From contig JADJJT010000001.1 in NCBI GenBank assembly GCA_016706405.1, positions 871,501-935,500 on the forward strand: 64,000 bases of DNA. The letters are read 5' to 3'. The notes beneath the pieces were generated by a model. It did no database searches. It saw only the letters and a program-made list of their open reading frames with translations, and was not told the origin of the DNA. Of this stretch, positions 45,719 to 53,406 are shown in pieces. A program made the translations under genes and the position numbers. Position 1 is the stretch's first letter, and each line of letters starts with the position of its first letter. The DNA is from Sphingobacteriales bacterium (GTDB lineage: Bacteria > Bacteroidota > Bacteroidia > Chitinophagales > UBA2359).

Positions 45719-46630
45719 TTATGGTTTTAAAATACTTTGTATTTGTTTGTCTATTTCGGCCACAAAGGTAGGATTTTTTATTAACTTTTTACAATTTTCA
45801 AGGGCTTCAACAGCTTTTTGTTTGTTGCCTAATGCAATTTGCGCGTCTGCGGTTAGGTACCAGCCTTGTGGGTTGTTGGGTGCCATGGTGGTAATAGTTT
45901 GCAGCCGGGCGGCAGCTTTATCAAACTGCCCCGATACCATAGCCATCCGGGCGAGTGCCAGTTGGGCTTTAATATTTGTCGAGTCTTGCTTAACTATATC
46001 GCGCAGCATAAACACGCCACTCATTACTTGTTGGCTTTGTTCACTAAATCCTTCAATATAGCATAAAGCAAGGCCGGTTTTTGCTGCTGTGTCGGCAGGG
46101 TTGGTGGCCAATACTTTTTGGTAAGCATTAACCGCGTTTGCTAAGTAAAAATTAAACACTAACGAGTCGGTAGTTATACCCATTGCATCGTGTAGGGCTT
46201 TTCCGGCGGCAAGCCAGTTATTAGTTTTGGTAGTATCGGTTTTTGCGGCTCTCAGCAAATAATAGGCACTAATTTCGGGGTACATCCAATTTTGCCATTG
46301 ATTGGCTATATTTTGCCAACCTGTTGCGCTGTTAGGTTGATTTTGGGTGTTGAGCCGTTTTAAGGTATCGCGTTGGCCGGGGGTTAAGCGTTTGGTTACG
46401 TGCTCTATAATGCCTTCAAAGTTTAACTGGTCGGCCACTTTAAGCATACTATCGGGCGAAAAAGGTTTATTTGCCATCGCTGCGGCCATAGGTGGCATAC
46501 CTGCTGTCTCGCCGCCTTCGCCATTTGCCTGTTGGGAGGCATTTGTGGGCGTTTTGCGCGAGCCAAAATAAAACAGTCCGATGGTAAGGCATAAAGCAGC
46601 TACCACCAATAATAATTGGTTGCGTGGCAC
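45719..46630 (-). CDS. TPR-repeat protein with N-terminal membrane anchor
   Basis: A 303-residue protein. One hydrophobic segment (LLLVVAALCLTIGLFYFG) near the N terminus anchors it, or acts as a signal; a Gly/Ala/Met-rich linker follows. From about residue 115 tetratricopeptide repeats appear, with YYLLRAAKTDTTKTNNWLAAGKALHDA, FYLANAVNAYQKVLATNPADTAAKTGLALCYI, IKAQLALARMAMVSGQFDKAAARLQTITTMAPNNPQGWYLTADAQIALGNKQKAVEALENCKKL. Such repeats bind partner proteins. The gene lies between a promoter at 46681 and the tiny basic ribosome-associated gene, with which it probably forms an operon. To my knowledge similar TPR proteins lie near RNase G and small basic protein genes in other Bacteroidota. 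Confidence 0.87.
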   Translation of the reverse strand: MPRNQLLLVVAALCLTIGLFYFGSRKTPTNASQQANGEGGETAGMPPMAAAMANKPFSPDSMLKVADQLNFEGIIEHVTKRLTPGQRDTLKRLNTQNQPNSATGWQNIANQWQNWMYPEISAYYLLRAAKTDTTKTNNWLAAGKALHDAMGITTDSLVFNFYLANAVNAYQKVLATNPADTAAKTGLALCYIEGFSEQSQQVMSGVFMLRDIVKQDSTNIKAQLALARMAMVSGQFDKAAARLQTITTMAPNNPQGWYLTADAQIALGNKQKAVEALENCKKLIKNPTFVAEIDKQIQSILKP

Positions 46631-46984
46631 AGATAAAATAAATTTTAAATCAGGTTAAACCTTAAAAAGAAATGAGCCTGCAAAGATAGGCTTTTTTTGT
46701 TGATATTGTGTTTTTGAGGTGGTGGTTCTTCAGGCAAAAAATGTTTTGGTTAAATATATTTGCATTAGAAATTAGCGGTTTTATAATTTTTTTAAACAAT
46801 TAATATGGGTTTGCTCTTTTTTGGCACGAAATTGGCCTATGCAAGATATGCGCTTGCCTACCACTACCAAATAAATTAGCGCTTTCACTTTGTTAACATT
46901 AAACTAAACTAAACTAAACAACACTTATAGCAGCTACATGAGATAAAAGCACATTATTATTAATATGCTTAAATTAAACTAATT
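46631..46984. other. Divergent intergenic region, about 350 bases
   Basis: Between the TPR gene and the transposase-derived gene. TATCTTTG on the minus strand (46688-46681) is the TPR promoter box. A short tandem repeat of AAACT units (about 46903-46921) lies 65 bases before the ATG at 46985. No gene or insertion-sequence end is visible. Confidence 0.5.
46681..46688 (-). promoter_or_regulatory. -7 box of the TPR gene
   Basis: TATCTTTG on the minus strand, 50 bases before the ATG at 46630. No good -33 element at the normal spacing. Confidence 0.55.
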
Positions 46985-47599
46985 ATGAATGGATTGAGCA
47001 AATATTACATTTTTAAAATTGTAAATAGCTTTGCCGAAGAATTAACCGCTACCGAGGCGGCTCAAAAACTCGATATTAACCGCAATACGGTTAATAAATA
47101 TTACCGTTTTATCCGCGAAGCTATTGCCTCCTACCAGCAATTGCAGTTCGATTATTTTGTAGCTTCAACTATGCCGTCTCGACCGCCTTTATTTTTAATG
47201 GGCTGGCATACCAATTTGGGCTTTTTGAGCGACTTAAGCAACGCACACGCCACTTATGCTGTTTATGCCGACCATGAAAAGGTGCATATTGTAAAATTGC
47301 CCAGCGATGTTAAACAGCTTAACAATTTGCCCGGAATTGCCGATATTAAACCCGAGATTTTAATTAATGGCAAAAAGGCAAGTTTTGAAAATGCCCGAAA
47401 ATTTGTTAGTTACGCCCGTGAAAATTTGATGCGCTTTTATGGTGTAAAAATAGAATATTCTGAGTTGTACTTAAAAGAACTTGCTTTTAGGTATAACTAT
47501 AAAGACAAAGATATAAGCAAACTAATTCAACGGATTTTGCCCCACCACAGCGATATTTTTAACAAATCTATACGAAGGCAAGCACATTTGATTTCTTAA
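46985..47599 (+). CDS. Transposase-derived protein (IS1595-like), catalytic residues lost
   Basis: A 204-residue intact protein that resembles IS1595/ISXO2-type transposases at both ends. The N-terminal helix-turn-helix is FAEELTATEAAQKLDINRNTVNKYYRFIREAI, the DNA-binding part. The C-terminal part, ENARKFVSYARENLMRFYGVKIEYSELYLKELAFRYNYKDKDISKLIQRIL, aligns with the end of those enzymes (NGIESFWSYAKRRL...LHLKE.EFRFN). The middle, which in active enzymes holds the DES-YFG and DG motifs and the catalytic Asn/Glu, is replaced by unrelated sequence. The position of the catalytic Glu reads Arg. No inverted repeats flank it, the frame is unbroken and codon use is normal. It is therefore probably a domesticated DNA-binding protein and not a mobile element. 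It is convergent with the zinc-ribbon gene. Confidence 0.72.
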   Translation: MNGLSKYYIFKIVNSFAEELTATEAAQKLDINRNTVNKYYRFIREAIASYQQLQFDYFVASTMPSRPPLFLMGWHTNLGFLSDLSNAHATYAVYADHEKVHIVKLPSDVKQLNNLPGIADIKPEILINGKKASFENARKFVSYARENLMRFYGVKIEYSELYLKELAFRYNYKDKDISKLIQRILPHHSDIFNKSIRRQAHLIS

Positions 47600-47625
47600 A
47601 TTGCTAATAAATAATAGCATTAGCT

Positions 47626-48732
47626 TTAATTTTGTTGCGTCAAATACATAATTAAGGCAATTATAGCTATTACCGCTATTATTGTTAGGGCAATTTTTAT
47701 ATAGCTAAGTGGGCGTTCGCCGGTAACTTTGCCCGTGCGCCCATTTACTAAAAACCTATAAACCTTGCCATTGTAACGGTATGCGCTAATAAAGATAGGC
47801 AATAGTATATGCTTAAAAGTTATATCATAAAAATTGGTGTTTAGTGTGGTAATTTGCTGCACATCGCCGCCAATTTGCTGCTTAACTGATTGTCTGATGG
47901 CCACATCCATCCGGACTTTAGCAGCTACTAAACCATCTTTAACCTCTACTTGGTAACGCTCGGCTCTAAATCCCGACAAGTATTTTTCGTTAAAAGGCTC
48001 TAAGTTCATCAAATCAAAAGGTTCGAGGTTGTTTATATAATCGGCGGGCAACGAGGTACAGGCTACCACTAATACATCGTCAAAAAAAACACGTACGCGC
48101 CCCGATGCAGGTGACCAGCGCACTTTTACCACCGGAACTTGTTGCATGCTGGTTTGGCCGTTTACCGTAACAGGCTGGGTAACATAAGTTGTATAATTAT
48201 CGCCGCGCAAACCATTGTAGGTACTATCGGTTTGGCTGTCGTAGGTCCAGTACGGAATATAAATACCTATCAGCTTATCGGGTTGCGAGGCATGGCGTTT
48301 AAGGTTGTTGGGGGCAAACCACAGGCCATGTAGCCAATCGCTGTATTTTTGGTGCGCCGCTTTATGGTCAATATTAAAAGGCAGTAAGCCCTTAGGCTTT
48401 AGCACTTCGCAGGTGCTTGCATTTTTTACAACCAAACTACTGCCGCAAAACGGACATTCTGAGGCCGTAACATTAGGCGGCAACGTAGTGCTGGCACCAC
48501 AACTTTGGCAATGCGCCAATACTACTGTTTGGGTGTCTTGACTTTCAAATCCGGTGGCAATAAATTGCTCGTAATTAATTTCTTCGAGCACTTCGCCCGA
48601 TACTTCAATTTCGTTGTTTGTGCCGCAATAGGTGCAAACTAAATTTTTGGTTCCGGGCTGATATTTTAAAATAGCACCACAATTTTGACATTTAAGGTCT
48701 TTAAATACAAGGGTTGCCGGATTTAAGTCCAT
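47626..48732 (-). CDS. Zinc-ribbon protein with C-terminal membrane segment
   Basis: A 368-residue protein of a family often labelled TFIIB-type zinc ribbon or primosomal N'-like, without proven function. Two zinc ribbons are visible: CQNCG with CTYCG (residues 15-36) and CQSCG with CPFCG (about 74-95). A beta-rich middle follows (GLLPFNIDHKAAHQKYSDWLHGLWFAP, GIYIPYWTYDSQTDSTYNGLRGDNYT), with the conserved HILLPIFISAYRYNGKVYRFLVNGRTGKVTGERPLSY. One membrane helix near residues 344-364 (IALTIIAVIAIIALIMYLT) ends the protein. It is thus a tail-anchored cytoplasmic protein. It is not a helicase despite common labels. A TAGTTTTG promoter box lies at 48825-48818. Confidence 0.85.
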   Translation of the reverse strand: MDLNPATLVFKDLKCQNCGAILKYQPGTKNLVCTYCGTNNEIEVSGEVLEEINYEQFIATGFESQDTQTVVLAHCQSCGASTTLPPNVTASECPFCGSSLVVKNASTCEVLKPKGLLPFNIDHKAAHQKYSDWLHGLWFAPNNLKRHASQPDKLIGIYIPYWTYDSQTDSTYNGLRGDNYTTYVTQPVTVNGQTSMQQVPVVKVRWSPASGRVRVFFDDVLVVACTSLPADYINNLEPFDLMNLEPFNEKYLSGFRAERYQVEVKDGLVAAKVRMDVAIRQSVKQQIGGDVQQITTLNTNFYDITFKHILLPIFISAYRYNGKVYRFLVNGRTGKVTGERPLSYIKIALTIIAVIAIIALIMYLTQQN

Positions 48733-48817
48733 AGTAAATTAAATATAAATGTGAAACACGCAATATTGCTGCAAACTAAGCAACCATTTTTAGTTTGAAA
48801 AAATTCATGTTTGCCGG

Positions 48818-48825
48818 CAAAACTA
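48818..48825 (-). promoter_or_regulatory. -7 box of the zinc-ribbon gene
   Basis: TAGTTTTG on the minus strand fits TAnnTTTG, 85 bases before the ATG at 48732. Confidence 0.4.
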
Positions 48826-48944
48826 AGCAAATTGCAGCAGATAAATATCACTTGATTTGTTTTTTTATTCTGTGGTAAACTTTTTATCCTTTTTTTTATC
48901 TATTTTTATGATAGTTTTACCCAACGCAACAACAACAACTCGTT

Positions 48945-51900
48945 ATGACCACTCATTCTACATTTTTCGCCCCTCGTTTTTCGCTTTTTTGTTTGCTTTT
49001 TTTGGCCTATTTAATGGCCAAAGCAAATAACAATACTAATCAGTTTGTTTTTCCAAATCCTTACCAAACTTCGTTTGAAGAAGCTTATAAACAATACCCC
49101 ACCATACCCCCCGGCGTATTGCAAGCCATAGCATACAGCAATACCCGAATGCGGCATTTAACACCCCAAAATACCCGCAATGCTTGCAGCGATATGCCGC
49201 GTTACTATGGCGTAATGGGTTTGATAGCCGATGGTAAAAACTGGTTCAGAGACAATTTACAGCAAGTTGCCAATTTATCCGGATATAAGCCTGACGATTT
49301 ATACCGGCAGCCCGAAAAACAAATAATGGCCTACGCCGCAGCTTTCTCGGCCTTGCAACAACAACTCGGTTGCACCTCAACCCAAATAGAACATAATTTA
49401 CCCGTTTTGTATGCCTTAAGCGAGCTTCCGGAAAGCCCAAACCCCCAAGCCGATTTTGCCCTCAACAGCCAAATTTATCAAATTTTGTATTGGCTAAACC
49501 ACCCGCAATTCAGGGCAACGTATGGCTTAAACAATGCCAATGCCCCGCAAATAAATATAGCAGCCATTTTAGGCCCAACAGTTTACGCGCAAGTTACTGC
49601 TGCCAGCCAACAAATTACAATACCGGCAAATTTGCCCACACCCACAACACCAAATAGTGGCCCCGCCAAAAACCCCGAAGCCTGCACCATGCCCGACGGC
49701 CCTGCCCAATATTCATCTGCGTTATGGGTGGCTACTACCAATTACAGTAGCTATGCTATTGAGCCGTTTACCGTAGCCATACACACCATGCAGGGCACGT
49801 ATGCGGGCAGTATTTCGTGGTTTCAAAACCCCGACGCACAAGCATCGGCACATTATTGCGTTAGGGCTTTCGATGGCCAAATTACGCAAATGGCTTGCCA
49901 CACCGCCCGCGCATGGCATGTTACTTCCCAAAACTCGAACGCCGTTGGCATTGAACACGAAGGGTTTGTTGAAGATGGCAACGCATGGTACACCAACGCC
50001 ATGTACCAAAGCTCGGCGCAGCTTACCCAGTTTATAGCAGCCGACCGCTCAATTAATACCCTGCAAACCTACGACGGCCCCCCTACCGATGGGCTAAAAG
50101 TGTTAAGCAACGAGTGCCATAAAATTAAAGGCCATCAGCATTTTCCCGACCAAACCCATATTGACCCAGGCCCCTTTTGGGACTGGGAACGCTACTACCT
50201 GCTTATTAACACTTTGCCAAAACCACAGGCTAATTACCAAAGCCAAACCGATACCATTTACGATAGCGGCGGCGCAACTAACAACTACCAAAACGAAGAA
50301 CGCAAAGTTTGGCGAATTAGCCCAACAGACGCTAAAACGGTTACCCTTACCTTTAAAACCTTCGATATTGAAAAAGACTGGGATTTTTTATGGATTTACG
50401 ATGGCCCAGACAATACCGGTGCCTTAATTGGCAAATATTCCGGAAATACCTTGCCCGGAGTTATTACGGCCTATTCCGGAAAAATGTGCTTAGAGTTTAG
50501 GTCTGACTGCGCCACCACAAAATCCGGATGGATGGCAGTTTATAACGCCAGCTACAGCGATGCGGCGTGTCCGGCACCTAATAATTTAGCTGTTACCAAT
50601 CTTTATCCGTTTGGTGCTACCTTAACATGGAGCGAATCTGACAAAACAACCGGCTACAATTTGCGCTATAAACGCGATTTTGCTACCGACTGGACAAACA
50701 TTAACACCGACAATACAAGTTTAGCACTAACGGGCTTAATACATAATGCCGTTTACCAATGGCAGGTGCGAAGCCAATGCGGCACCGACCAATCGGGGTG
50801 GGTGGGCAGCACTTTTACAACCCCAGCCGCTGGAAGCACCCAAACAAGCCCAGGCAGTTATACCACTACCGCCTGCGAAGGTATTTTTACCGATAGCGGC
50901 GGCACAGAAGCCGTTTACAGCCATTACGAAGACTGGACTTATACCATTGCCCCCGCCGGAGCCACCGGATTAACCTTACAATTTACTAATTTTGAAACGG
51001 AAAATAATTTTGACGTTTTGTGGATTTACGATGGCTTAAACACCAATGCGCCGCTTTTAGGCAAATTTTCCGGAACCAGCTCGCCCGGAACCATCAACGC
51101 AACGGGTGGGGCTTTAACTTTGCGCTTTACCTCCGATAAAGCAACCTATAAAAACGGCTGGCAAGCAAACTGGCAATGCAGTGGCCTGCCGCAATGTTTG
51201 CCTACAACGTTAATAAACCCTTTACCCACCTGGATTACCAACGACTGCGAAGCCACGTTTGTTGATAGCGATTGTGCCGTAGGCTATACCGGCTTTTATG
51301 CCCCGCTTGACTATAGCAGCGAGTGGCGTGCAAATGGCAAAGCCGGCTTTTTTAACGACGAGTTTGGCAAAGCACAACTTCATGCCGATTGGGTTACAAC
51401 ATTGGGCACATGGGCTACAAACAACGGCGTTTTGCAACAAACCAACCAAACCCTTACCAATACTAATTTATATGCCGCCTTAAACCAAACCCAAGACGGC
51501 ACCTGGCTATACGAATTCGATGGTAAAATTAGCGGAACTAATGCCGACCGCCGCGCCGGCCTCCACTTTTTTTGTAGCGACCCGGCAGCAACTAATCGCG
51601 GTGATTCGTATTTTGTATGGCTGCGCGCAGATGGCAACAAGGCACAAATTTACCGAACTAAAGACAACGTATTTACCTTAGAAGCCGAAGCTGATGCTTT
51701 AATTGAGGTCAATACGTGGTATAACTACCGGATTACGTACCACCCAGCCTCCGGAAAAATAAATTTTTATCAGAATGGCAATCTGTTAGTAACCTTTACC
51801 GATACAAACGCTTATAAATCGGGGCAGGGCTTGTCGTTGCGCAGTGGCAACAGCCTTTTTGAAGTAGATAATTTGCGCGTGTATCGGTCGCGGCTTGGCA

Positions 51901-53048
51901 GCGCAACCACTATTACCGTAGGCAGCGACCCAACCGACATGGTTAGATACCAAAGCCCTAATCCTGGCACGTTTGGACTTAAACTGTACTCCATTATTTT
52001 AGCCGATAATGGCCTTTGGTCGAATACAACTTACCAAGCAACAAAAATAGACTGGACACCGCCCGTAGTTAATTGGGTAAACGATGGCAACGATAAAGAT
52101 GAAGCGGTAACATTTGATAAAACACAGCTAACAGCTAACTGGCATGTGGGCTACGATGCACAATCGGGGGTAGCGGCATGGTATATTGCAGTTGGCACCG
52201 CGCCGGCCACCGACGATATAAAAACATGGCAATATGTGAGCGAAAATCCGGTAAATTTGACCGGATTAAACCTACTATCCGGAATAAAATATTTTATCAG
52301 CATTAAAGCCGAAAATAATGCCGGATTAATTGGCGACCCCACCTCGAGCAACGGCATTTTTTTGGCCAATACCGACAATAGTGTAGTGGTGCAAGCCCAA
52401 GCTTGGTTGCAAGGTGCTTACGTGCCCGATGCCGGCAAAATGCACACCGCCTTAAATAACAATGGTTGGTTGCCCGAGGAACAGCCTTACGCAGTAGCGC
52501 CGTTTAATTATGCCGGATGGGAAGCCACTACCAACGTACCCACCAACGCCGTTGATTGGGTGTTGGTTGAGCTGCGCGATGCCCTCTCCCCTAAAACTGT
52601 GCTTGAAACCCGCGCTGCTTTTATCTTGGACAATGGTTTTTTAGCCGATTTAGATGGCTCTGCAGGGGTTAAATTTTATACCGTTGCCGCCAATAAAAAC
52701 TACTGGGTAGCTTTAAAACACCGCAATCATTTAGGTATTGCTACGCAGGCGCCCGTGCTGCTGCCTAATGCCCAGCCTGTTGCTTTTACGCAGCCCAACC
52801 AAGTATTACAAGGCTTAACCTGCCTAACATCGCTGCCCAATACCCCCGATTTTGCATTGGTGGCCGGCAATGCCTCGGCAAAAAAAGGTGTAAACACCCT
52901 TGCCGATTTTAATGCCCTGCAAGCTGCGCAAGGCCAAACAAACCCCTATCATCCCACCGATACCAACCTCGATGGCCAAACCACCTCAGCCGATTTGCAA
53001 CTGTGGTTAAACAACGCCAGCAAAATAGCGCTTAAATGGCTGCGGTAA
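48945..53048 (+). CDS. Large peptidoglycan hydrolase: lysozyme-like region, amidase_2, CUB and FN3 domains
   Basis: A 1367-residue secreted protein. A signal peptide covers residues 1-26. Residues of about 45-150 (IPPGVLQAIAYSNTRMRH, YYGVMGLI, NLQQVANLSGYKPDDLYRQPEKQIMAYAAAF) resemble a soluble lytic transglycosylase-type domain. Residues of about 270-420 are an amidase_2 (PGRP-like) domain that cuts the amide bond between muramic acid and the peptide; zinc ligands are the His in AIHTMQGTY near 280 and the His/Asp set in HQHFPDQTHIDPG near 400. Two CUB-like domains (WDFLWIYDGPDNTG near 490; FDVLWIYDG near 690) flank an FN3 domain. A LamG-like jelly roll lies near 815-990. The C terminus is dockerin-like (DTNLDGQTTSADLQ). 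No T9SS tail is seen. It may attack other cells or remodel its own wall. Confidence 0.86.
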   Translation: MTTHSTFFAPRFSLFCLLFLAYLMAKANNNTNQFVFPNPYQTSFEEAYKQYPTIPPGVLQAIAYSNTRMRHLTPQNTRNACSDMPRYYGVMGLIADGKNWFRDNLQQVANLSGYKPDDLYRQPEKQIMAYAAAFSALQQQLGCTSTQIEHNLPVLYALSELPESPNPQADFALNSQIYQILYWLNHPQFRATYGLNNANAPQINIAAILGPTVYAQVTAASQQITIPANLPTPTTPNSGPAKNPEACTMPDGPAQYSSALWVATTNYSSYAIEPFTVAIHTMQGTYAGSISWFQNPDAQASAHYCVRAFDGQITQMACHTARAWHVTSQNSNAVGIEHEGFVEDGNAWYTNAMYQSSAQLTQFIAADRSINTLQTYDGPPTDGLKVLSNECHKIKGHQHFPDQTHIDPGPFWDWERYYLLINTLPKPQANYQSQTDTIYDSGGATNNYQNEERKVWRISPTDAKTVTLTFKTFDIEKDWDFLWIYDGPDNTGALIGKYSGNTLPGVITAYSGKMCLEFRSDCATTKSGWMAVYNASYSDAACPAPNNLAVTNLYPFGATLTWSESDKTTGYNLRYKRDFATDWTNINTDNTSLALTGLIHNAVYQWQVRSQCGTDQSGWVGSTFTTPAAGSTQTSPGSYTTTACEGIFTDSGGTEAVYSHYEDWTYTIAPAGATGLTLQFTNFETENNFDVLWIYDGLNTNAPLLGKFSGTSSPGTINATGGALTLRFTSDKATYKNGWQANWQCSGLPQCLPTTLINPLPTWITNDCEATFVDSDCAVGYTGFYAPLDYSSEWRANGKAGFFNDEFGKAQLHADWVTTLGTWATNNGVLQQTNQTLTNTNLYAALNQTQDGTWLYEFDGKISGTNADRRAGLHFFCSDPAATNRGDSYFVWLRADGNKAQIYRTKDNVFTLEAEADALIEVNTWYNYRITYHPASGKINFYQNGNLLVTFTDTNAYKSGQGLSLRSGNSLFEVDNLRVYRSRLGSATTITVGSDPTDMVRYQSPNPGTFGLKLYSIILADNGLWSNTTYQATKIDWTPPVVNWVNDGNDKDEAVTFDKTQLTANWHVGYDAQSGVAAWYIAVGTAPATDDIKTWQYVSENPVNLTGLNLLSGIKYFISIKAENNAGLIGDPTSSNGIFLANTDNSVVVQAQAWLQGAYVPDAGKMHTALNNNGWLPEEQPYAVAPFNYAGWEATTNVPTNAVDWVLVELRDALSPKTVLETRAAFILDNGFLADLDGSAGVKFYTVAANKNYWVALKHRNHLGIATQAPVLLPNAQPVAFTQPNQVLQGLTCLTSLPNTPDFALVAGNASAKKGVNTLADFNALQAAQGQTNPYHPTDTNLDGQTTSADLQLWLNNASKIALKWLR

Positions 53049-53185
53049 GAAGGTATTTTGTTGAGTCCCTGTATTGTATCAAAATGAGTTCCAAACCAGC
53101 CCGAAGTTGAAACCTTTCAATTTCCGGAAAAACTGTTGTTTGAAGGGCAAAAATATAACCACCAAAACTGTGGATATAGGCATTT

Positions 53186-53219
53186 TCCGGATAAGTTTAC
53201 GCTCCGTTTTTTATCCGGA
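53186..53219. repeat. Inverted repeat of two TCCGGA copies
   Basis: TCCGGATAA at 53186-53194 and TTATCCGGA at 53211-53219 form a perfect 9-bp stem with a 16-base loop. The 360-base gap after the amidase gene holds four TCCGGA copies (near 53121, 53187, 53214 and 53256). Without a clear T run, terminator function is uncertain. Confidence 0.55.
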
Positions 53220-53316
53220 TATAATTGAGGCAACCCACTTCAAAATATATTTCCTCCGGATTTATTAACACAAGAAAAACAAGGCCATAAATCGCCGCTG
53301 TTTAAAGTTAATTGCC

Positions 53317-53324
53317 TAAATTTG
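53317..53324 (+). promoter_or_regulatory. -7 box upstream of the M13 peptidase gene
   Basis: TAAATTTG at 53317-53324 fits TAnnTTTG, 82 bases before the ATG at 53407. A weaker TATCTTTA lies at 53352. The two overlap the longer in-frame start at 53332 and argue for the ATG at 53407. Confidence 0.4.
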
Positions 53325-53406
53325 TCGAAAATTGACGGTTTTTAGACGAGCTATCTTTATACTTAGCTTGTTTTTTTGCGTGCGTAATTTCTCCCCCTAT
53401 TTATTT

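Noticed and set aside
46985..47599. An active IS1595 insertion sequence
   Set aside because: The catalytic motifs are missing and no terminal inverted repeats or target duplications are visible around the gene.
53074..53268. A 64-codon frame in the gap after the amidase gene
   Set aside because: Its sequence is unlike any protein I know, codon use is AT-driven and it spans several TCCGGA hairpins, so it is probably noncoding.
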